Origin: Candidatus Moranbacteria bacterium CG_4_9_14_3_um_filter_45_14
Lineage (GTDB): Bacteria; Patescibacteriota; Minisyncoccia; Moranbacterales; UBA1568
Assembly (NCBI GenBank): GCA_002790675.1
Contig: PFVP01000038.1
Span: 1-9,612 of the forward strand
DNA length: 9,612 nucleotides
Direction of reading: 5' to 3'
Under the pieces are notes generated by a model. It did no database searches and had not been told where the DNA came from. It was given only the letters and a program-made list of their open reading frames with translations. A program made the position numbers and the translations under genes. Positions 1-4,466 of the stretch are shown in pieces (the first letter of the stretch is position 1; each line of letters starts with the position of its first letter).

Positions 1-405
1 AACCGGAGAGATAATTTTTTTCTCTATTTTCTTTGGGAGGCCGCCTTTGACTATCACTTCTTTGAGTTTCTTGCTCAAGACTTTTACGGATTTTTCACGC
101 ACGAAATAGAGTTTCGCGCGACGTGTGTGCGTGCGTTTGATGAATTTAATCTTATCGATTTGTGGCGAAGACAAAGGGAAAACTATCTCGACACCGACGC
201 CGAAAGAGACTTTTCGTACAGTTATCGTCTTGGAAGAGCTCTGGCCACCCTTGATGGCGATGACTGTTCCCTGGAAAGACTGGAGACGTTCCTTGTTCCC
301 TTCTTTGATCTTACGAAAAATCTTCACAACATCTCCGGATTGGAATTCTGGCGTATCGAGGGGTTTTCTTTGCTTCAAATTGAAGGATATGAGTTTCTGT
401 TGCAT
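1..405 (-). CDS. rplS: 50S ribosomal protein L19 (3' end cut by window edge)
   Basis: L19 sits at the interface of the large and small ribosomal subunits. Reading the minus strand from the ATG at 405-403 gives 135 codons with no stop before base 1, so the C-terminus lies outside the window. The protein starts MQQKLISFNLKQRKP and then runs through the family landmarks: FQSGDVVKIF (about residues 21-30), GNKERLQSFQGTVIAIKGG, TVRKVSFGVGVE, FPLSSPQIDKI and RRAKLYFVREK. L19 is usually about 110-125 aa; this one is longer because of a lysine-rich tail (VKGGLPKKIEKKI). No Shine-Dalgarno sequence lies at normal distance; the nearest GAGG is about 20 nt upstream. An in-frame TTG nine codons upstream is possible but less likely. 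The identification rests on recognised family sequence and is firm; the start is moderately sure. Confidence 0.95.
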   Translation of the reverse strand, partial: MQQKLISFNLKQRKPLDTPEFQSGDVVKIFRKIKEGNKERLQSFQGTVIAIKGGQSSSKTITVRKVSFGVGVEIVFPLSSPQIDKIKFIKRTHTRRAKLYFVREKSVKVLSKKLKEVIVKGGLPKKIEKKIISPV

Positions 406-479
406 ATACTTGAGGTAAATAGGAGGCCTCAACGAGGGAGGACCGCCGACGGATAAAAGAATAAAAAAGAAAAAACCCT

Positions 480-667
480 AGTAACTGTCTAAAATCTCAT
501 GTCTTGAGAAAATGTTCATATTTCGAGATGAAAACTTTGAAAAGTGAGGCGGACTATCGTGATAATCCAACGAGCTTTGAGGGGTTTTCAGCCGAAATAT
601 GGACATTTTATAAGACAAGCTTCTCTTTTCTTCTATAAGTAAAGCGATGAGATTTTAGATAGTTACT
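480..667. repeat. 188-bp long inverted repeat: candidate structured RNA or MITE-like element
   Basis: The ends 480-500 and 647-667 are inverted copies of each other, 21 bp long with one non-Watson-Crick position (487/660). Inside, 501-504 pairs with 613-616, 509-525 pairs with 593-609 (17 bp, one non-Watson-Crick position 516/602), and 529-535 pairs with 584-590. A small hairpin (551-557 with 562-568) can sit at the apex. The only large unpaired part is one-sided, 617-646. The whole therefore folds as a rod of roughly 50 base pairs in 188 nt. It lies between the pseudouridine synthase gene and rplS, and I see no convincing ORF in it. On the minus strand the closing stem is followed by a T-rich run (475-450), so it could terminate minus-strand transcripts. 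Alternatives are a small RNA with 6S-like rod shape, or a non-autonomous palindromic mobile element. No clean target-site duplication is visible. The structure is seen directly; its role is unknown. Confidence 0.7.
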
Positions 668-676
668 TAGCCTTTG

Positions 677-1822
677 TTATTCTACTAAAAGGCTTTTCAA
701 GGCTTCACTATCATAAACTGTCTTCGATGTTTCGTCAACCCCGTTAGATATTACTTTCGCCTTACCTTTTATGGGGGATGAGGGCCCTTTGGCGCCTGTG
801 GCCTCTGATTGAAAAAATGTAGAATCTCTACCCTGATGCCTAACGGGGTCAATGTCTTTGAGTACGGACTGAAAATCCGGAGGCAGAGGGGCTCCAAAGG
901 TATATTTTTTTGAAAAAAGATCGAATTTCAAACGAAAAGCATGAAGGAGTTGACGTTGTGAAAAAAACTTGTCTCCACGTCGCAGAGATTTGGATGTGTA
1001 GAGCTTATCACCTACGATAGGATTGCCGAGAGAGGCGAGATGCACCCGGATCTGATGCGTACGGCCTGTTTTCGGTGTGACTGATAAAAGATCAAACTCT
1101 GCGTAACGAGCGATGACACGATAGAGAGTGAGGGCTTCGCGCGCGCCCTCCGGGACACACTGTGTTTCTACGGCAAAGCGCTTCAATTCCCCGGAATGAC
1201 GTATCAATGGTTTGTTTATCTGGCCTTCTAGTGCCTCCATATGCCCATACACCAAAGCGATATATGTTTTCTCTATTGCTCGTTTCTGGAAAAGTTCCTT
1301 GAGGGATTTGAAAGATGCCTCTGTTTTGGCAATGACGAGGACTCCTGATGTTTCGCGATCCAATCGATGGACGATACCCGGGCGCAGAGGATCTTCTCCG
1401 ATGCCACGCAGTTTTGGATATTTCGTAATGATCCAATGAGCGATCGTTTTCATATTGATACCCCTCCTGGCAGGATGAATCTGAATACCCTCTGGTTTAT
1501 TGATGACGATGATAACCTCATCTTCATACAGTATTGGAATGTCGATGTCTTCTTGTGGTTCGAGTATGGGGGCAGGAGTGAAGAGGTCTTGCGTAGAAAC
1601 TTCTGCCGTATCGTGCAATTTCACCAGGTGATCCGGTATCGTTTCTCTTCCATTTAAAGAGATCTTTCGTTCGTTGATCAGGCGCGTGATGCTTCCACGT
1701 GAGAGGCTGCGTGTGGGTAATTTTTTCTGCAACAGATCGAAAACAGCCACATCGAGCCGTTTGTCGACAAGACGGCGTGGGATTTCAAGTACTGTTTTCT
1801 CACTTGATATTTGTTTCTCCAT
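677..1822 (-). CDS. RluA/RluD-family rRNA pseudouridine synthase with S4 domain
   Basis: This enzyme isomerises specific uridines in RNA, most likely 23S rRNA, to pseudouridine. From the ATG at 1822-1820 it is 381 aa. Residues about 13-75 form an S4 RNA-binding domain (RLDVAVFDLL, SRGSITRLINERKISLNG). The catalytic domain follows, with the signature HRLDRETSG (152-160); D155 is the expected catalytic aspartate. The second conserved block is KTGRTHQIRVHLASLGNPI (251-269). RluD-family proteins usually end soon after a block like the one at 290-320. Here about 65 further residues, rich in charged residues, Ser and Gly, follow and look disordered. The open frame continues upstream to 2032, but that part resembles no family N-terminus and crosses the promoters, so I chose the ATG at 1822. 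There is no Shine-Dalgarno sequence. Which uridine is modified cannot be told from sequence, so no symbol is given. Confidence 0.92.
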   Translation of the reverse strand: MEKQISSEKTVLEIPRRLVDKRLDVAVFDLLQKKLPTRSLSRGSITRLINERKISLNGRETIPDHLVKLHDTAEVSTQDLFTPAPILEPQEDIDIPILYEDEVIIVINKPEGIQIHPARRGINMKTIAHWIITKYPKLRGIGEDPLRPGIVHRLDRETSGVLVIAKTEASFKSLKELFQKRAIEKTYIALVYGHMEALEGQINKPLIRHSGELKRFAVETQCVPEGAREALTLYRVIARYAEFDLLSVTPKTGRTHQIRVHLASLGNPIVGDKLYTSKSLRRGDKFFSQRQLLHAFRLKFDLFSKKYTFGAPLPPDFQSVLKDIDPVRHQGRDSTFFQSEATGAKGPSSPIKGKAKVISNGVDETSKTVYDSEALKSLLVE

Positions 1823-1859
1823 ATATCGAAAGAATTGTTTATACAAAAAGCGAACTCTC

Positions 1860-1868
1860 TGGTATACT
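1860..1868 (+). promoter_or_regulatory. Extended -10 promoter for ldhA
   Basis: TGG followed directly by TATACT (1863-1868) fits the extended -10 pattern TGnTATAAT with one mismatch, and needs no good -35 box. Transcription would start near 1875, about 89 nt before the ldhA ATG. The -10 bases overlap the -10 of the opposite promoter, so the two would compete for RNA polymerase. Confidence 0.5.
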
Positions 1869-1892
1869 ATAAGGTATTCGGTTCCAGAGCAA
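1864..1892 (-). promoter_or_regulatory. Probable sigma70-type promoter for the pseudouridine synthase gene
   Basis: Read on the minus strand, TTGCTC (1892-1887) is a 4/6 match to the -35 box and is followed after 17 bp by TAGTAT (1869-1864), a 4/6 match to the -10 box. An alternative -10, TATAGT (1871-1866), would leave only 15 bp. Transcription would start near 1857 and leave a leader of about 35 nt before the ATG at 1822. The match is moderate. The position, in the only gap upstream of the gene, supports it. Confidence 0.45.
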
Positions 1893-1935
1893 GTCTGCAC
1901 GCATCTCTCTCTGAAGCGTTGCAGGAGGGGCTTCC

Positions 1936-1983
1936 GTGATAAGTAAATGTAAAACAGCATCGTATGAAAATCGTTTTTTTTGA
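1936..1983 (+). CDS. Possible 15-codon leader ORF overlapping the ldhA start
   Basis: The purine run AGGAGGGG at 1923-1930 is one of only two strong Shine-Dalgarno-like sequences preceding a possible start in the window. At good spacing (5 nt after the run) it precedes GTG 1936, which opens a 15-residue frame (MISKCKTASYENRFF) ending at TGA 1981-1983. This frame overlaps the ldhA ATG (1964) by 20 nt in another reading frame, so its translation could couple to or modulate ldhA, which has no Shine-Dalgarno of its own. The peptide resembles nothing I recognise. An ATG followed directly by TAA (1947-1952) also lies in the leader. This could be chance; confidence is low. Confidence 0.25.
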   Translation: MISKCKTASYENRFF

Positions 1984-2977
1984 AGCCACTGAGTCTGATA
2001 AGAAGTATCTCGCCCCAATGTTTCCGAATCATGAAGTTCTCTTTTTCTCAGAACCGTTGACAGCGGAAAATAAAGAGAAGGCACGAGACGCAGAAATCAT
2101 TTCCGTCTTCATCTATTCGGTAGTGAATAAGGCGATCATCGAACACTTGGAAAATGCACGCTGTATCGCGACACGCTCGACTGGCTTCGATCACATCGAC
2201 ATCGCTTCGTGCGCAGAAAAAAATATCGCCGTGCTGAATGTTCCCTATTATGGAGAAAACACGGTAGCAGAACACACCTTTGCCCTCATATTAGCCCTTT
2301 CCCGCAATGTCCATAAATCATACGCTCGCGGATTAAAGGAAAATTTTTCTATGCAGGGACTTATCGGTTTTGATTTGAAAAATAAAACTCTCGGGGTTAT
2401 CGGTACGGGACATATCGGACTTCACGTCATCCGTATCGCGAAAGGTTTCGGTATGCATGTTCTGGCCTACGATGTTCATCATGATATTTTTCTTTCAGAA
2501 ATATTGCATTTCAATTATGTTTCGCTCGATGATGTTCTCGCACAATCGGATATCATCACGATACACGTACCGTATAATGAGCATACCCACCACCTCATCA
2601 GTCGAGAAAATATCAAAAAGATAAAGCCAGGGAGCTTGCTCATCAATACGGCGCGTGGCGGTATCGTGGAGAATGGGGCTTTGATTGAAGCGCTCGACAA
2701 TCACACTCTTTCCGGGGTCGGCCTCGATGTGCTCGAAGGGGAGGAATATATCAAAGAAGAACAGCAATGTTTGTATGAAGATTGTGATCCGGTGCAAGCA
2801 AGACAGATCGAACAGAACAAAAATCTGCTCAGCCGGGATAATGTCGTGTATACTCCGCACATCGGATTCTACAGTGAAGAAGCTCTCAAACGTATTCTCG
2901 ATACGACGATTGAAAATATCACACAATTCACCCTCGGAAAAATCGAAAATTCCGTCATACTTTCAAAAAAGAAATAG
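1964..2977 (+). CDS. ldhA: D-lactate dehydrogenase, LdhA type (NAD-dependent)
   Basis: The enzyme reduces pyruvate to D-lactate with NADH, regenerating NAD+ in fermentation; it is cytoplasmic. At 337 aa it is full length. The Rossmann motif is GVIGTGHIG (144-152). The three catalytic residues of the D-2-hydroxyacid dehydrogenase family are visible: R231 in NTARGG, E260 in LDVLEGE, and H299 in TPHIGFY. LdhA-specific stretches are RSTGFDHID (71-79), ENFSMQGLIGFDL (126-138) and AKGFGMHVLAYD (159-170), which match the E. coli LdhA pattern rather than SerA or formate dehydrogenase. R231 to E260 is the usual 29 residues, but E260 to H299 is about seven longer than I expect. The ATG at 1964 places the first beta strand (KIVFFE) right at the N-terminus, as usual. 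It is transcribed alone, divergently from the pseudouridine synthase, and ends before a hairpin terminator. Substrate preference is inferred. Confidence 0.9.
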   Translation: MKIVFFEATESDKKYLAPMFPNHEVLFFSEPLTAENKEKARDAEIISVFIYSVVNKAIIEHLENARCIATRSTGFDHIDIASCAEKNIAVLNVPYYGENTVAEHTFALILALSRNVHKSYARGLKENFSMQGLIGFDLKNKTLGVIGTGHIGLHVIRIAKGFGMHVLAYDVHHDIFLSEILHFNYVSLDDVLAQSDIITIHVPYNEHTHHLISRENIKKIKPGSLLINTARGGIVENGALIEALDNHTLSGVGLDVLEGEEYIKEEQQCLYEDCDPVQARQIEQNKNLLSRDNVVYTPHIGFYSEEALKRILDTTIENITQFTLGKIENSVILSKKK

Positions 2978-3009
2978 CTTGTTTTCGCTTCACGAGACGC
3001 TGTTTCACC

Positions 3010-3032
3010 CCTCTTTCTTTGAGAGGTTTTTT
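3010..3032 (+). terminator. Rho-independent terminator after ldhA
   Basis: CCTCT (3010-3014) and AGAGG (3022-3026) form a 5-bp stem with a 7-nt loop, followed directly by six T (3027-3032). The stem is short, but placement 33 bp after the ldhA stop fits. It separates ldhA from the downstream promoter at 3149. Confidence 0.6.
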
Positions 3033-3148
3033 GTTCATCCATTCATTCTTATCTTGTGCCTAAAATATGAATGAAACCACTACATATAGTTGAAATTATA
3101 AAAAATTGTGGGAAATGGGGTGTTTTTTTCGGCTTAAAGACAGGCAAG

Positions 3149-3177
3149 TTGACACATGGAAAACAACCTTATATGAT
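3149..3177 (+). promoter_or_regulatory. Near-consensus sigma70 promoter of the ahpC-sod-nrdAB operon
   Basis: TTGACA (3149-3154) matches the -35 consensus perfectly. A 17-bp spacer is followed by TATGAT (3172-3177), a 5/6 match to the -10 box. Transcription would begin near 3184. This rules out the in-frame GTG at 3180 as the ahpC start, because that codon lies upstream of the expected +1. It is the best promoter in the window and suggests strong, largely constitutive expression. I see no clear PerR, OxyR or Fur operator beside it. Confidence 0.85.
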
Positions 3178-3221
3178 AGGTGAACAGCCCACCTCATTTG
3201 TTAATAAATAATAATAAAAAT

Positions 3222-3863
3222 ATGCATCAAGAATCATGTTGTGGCGAAGGCAATTGCCAGAATGAACCAGAAGAAATATGTGAATTTTTTCCTGTGATTG
3301 GCAAAACGATTCCGAATCTTGAATTTGATTATTATCAAAAGGAGAATTTTCATAAGGCGCACTTTTCCGACTATCGTGGCAAATGGGCTATCGTTTTCTT
3401 CTACCCGGCTGACTTCACGTTCGTCTGCCCGACTGAGCTCGAAGAAATGCAAAAAAATTATCAGAAGTTTCAAGAGCTCGGAGCAGAAGTATTGTCCGTT
3501 TCTACGGATACGAAGTTTACTCACAAAGCCTGGCACGACCATTCACCGGCGATCAAACAGCTCGAATATCCGATGATTGCCGATCCGTCAGGTGATATCG
3601 CAGAAACATTCGGTGTTCTCATTCACGAAGGTGATGATAGGGGATTGGCGCTACGAGGTACGTTCATCATCGATCCGGATGGAGTATTACAGCCTATGAA
3701 GTTCATTCCAACAATGTCGGGCGTTCTGCTGATGAGCTCCTCCGAAAGCTCGAAGCGGCTATTTTCGTCCGCGAGCATCATGGGGAAGTGTGTCCTGCAA
3801 GCTGGAAGAAAGGTAGCAAGACACTCAAACCAGGCATCGATCTCGTCGGTAAGATCTAAATAA
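3222..3863 (+). CDS. ahpC: AhpC-type 2-Cys peroxiredoxin, interrupted by a one-base frameshift
   Basis: Peroxiredoxins reduce hydrogen and alkyl peroxides with a peroxidatic cysteine. Here C69 lies in DFTFVCPTE (64-72) with conserved R145 in GLALRGTFIIDP. From the ATG at 3222 the frame is normal to Q157. After that it reads family-unlike sequence to TAA 3861-3863. In the -1 frame, from 3692 to the TAA at 3857-3859, the true C-terminus is intact: AYEVHSNNVGRSADELLRKL, then GEVCPASWKKGSKTLKPGID with resolving Cys191 (numbered in the repaired 212-aa protein). One missing base in CAG(G)CC near 3692 explains everything. It may be a sequencing or assembly error, a recent mutation or, less likely, ribosomal frameshifting; no slippery heptamer is obvious. 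The N-terminus is cysteine-rich (SCCGEGNC). First gene of the operon, 38 nt after the predicted +1, with no Shine-Dalgarno; sod starts 12 nt after the frame-0 stop. Confidence 0.85.
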   Translation: MHQESCCGEGNCQNEPEEICEFFPVIGKTIPNLEFDYYQKENFHKAHFSDYRGKWAIVFFYPADFTFVCPTELEEMQKNYQKFQELGAEVLSVSTDTKFTHKAWHDHSPAIKQLEYPMIADPSGDIAETFGVLIHEGDDRGLALRGTFIIDPDGVLQPMKFIPTMSGVLLMSSSESSKRLFSSASIMGKCVLQAGRKVARHSNQASISSVRSK

Positions 3864-3875
3864 CACATACACATT

Positions 3876-4451
3876 ATGTCAGATATCTACACCGCCAAAG
3901 AGTATACGCATCTCCTTGGACTCCCCGGGTTCTCGGACACCCTGCTCACCAATCATTTCACCCTCTATCAGGGGTATGTGAAAAATACCAATGCCCTTGT
4001 GAATCTGCTCGAAGTGAAAGAACTCGGTACGCTGGAATATGCGGAACTGACACGACGTTTCGGTTGGGAATGGAATGGGATGCGTCTGCACGAATTGTAT
4101 TTTGAAAACCTGGATAAAGAGGCGGGTGTACTCGGGGATGGCACATTGAAAGAAAAAATAGAATTAGTTTATGGGAGCTTTGAAAATTGGAAGAAAAAAT
4201 TCGCCAGCATCGGAGCGATGAGAGGCATCGGCTGGGTCATTCTCTATCAGGATGTCGTGAGTGGGAGCTTGTTCTCGACGTGGGTCAATGAACACGATAT
4301 GGGACATCTCGCAGGGTGTATGCCACTCCTTGTTATGGATGTTTTCGAACACGCGTATATGACTGATTATGGTATCAAAAAAGCTGATTATATCGAGACA
4401 TTTTTCCGTTCCATCGATTGGAGCGTGGTGGAGAAAAGATTCGCGCAATAA
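3876..4451 (+). CDS. sod: Fe/Mn-family superoxide dismutase, divergent
   Basis: The enzyme converts superoxide to oxygen and hydrogen peroxide, which the neighbouring peroxiredoxin can then remove. It is 191 aa, typical for the family. Expected metal ligands are H27 (TNHFTLYQGY), H72 (RLHELYF), D155 and H159 (LLVMDVFEHAYM). Second-sphere positions are unusual: G68 at the N-terminal site, and H140 fifteen residues before D155, the spacing of His145 in the Mycobacterium tuberculosis enzyme, where others have Gln. The first helix is one residue shorter between the ligand His and Tyr34 than in E. coli SodA, and the usual NHxxYF reads LHELYF. Metal (Fe, Mn or both) cannot be decided. There is no signal peptide, so it acts in the cytoplasm. 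The gene lies 12 nt after ahpC and 15 nt before nrdA, with no Shine-Dalgarno, clearly in the operon. Confidence 0.93.
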   Translation: MSDIYTAKEYTHLLGLPGFSDTLLTNHFTLYQGYVKNTNALVNLLEVKELGTLEYAELTRRFGWEWNGMRLHELYFENLDKEAGVLGDGTLKEKIELVYGSFENWKKKFASIGAMRGIGWVILYQDVVSGSLFSTWVNEHDMGHLAGCMPLLVMDVFEHAYMTDYGIKKADYIETFFRSIDWSVVEKRFAQ

Positions 4452-4466
4452 AATAAAAATAAAAAT

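Noticed and set aside
127..456. Open frames on the plus strand across the rplS region
   Set aside because: The minus strand of the same bases gives an unmistakable L19 protein; the plus-strand translations match nothing.
480..667. Insertion sequence or CRISPR unit
   Set aside because: There is no transposase, no repeated direct unit and no clear target duplication; only the inverted-repeat structure is supported.
669..697. Hairpin AGCCTTT...AAAGGCT followed by a few T as a plus-strand terminator
   Set aside because: The stem is 7 bp with a 12-nt loop and only four T, and it overlaps the end of the pseudouridine synthase gene; too weak to call.
1823..2032. 70-codon N-terminal extension of the pseudouridine synthase (start at 2032)
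   Set aside because: It crosses the divergent promoters and the ldhA start and is unlike the family N-terminus, which begins at the ATG at 1822.
3090..3115. PerR/Fur-like operator upstream of ahpC
   Set aside because: The AT-rich stretch around ATTATAAAAAATTG is not a good palindrome and does not fit the known boxes well.
2978..3148. tRNA or other RNA gene between ldhA and ahpC
   Set aside because: I saw no cloverleaf or T-loop motif; only the terminator and the promoter can be supported in this gap.
3180..3221. GTG at 3180 as the ahpC start
   Set aside because: It lies immediately after the -10 box, upstream of the expected transcription start, so it could not be in the mRNA.
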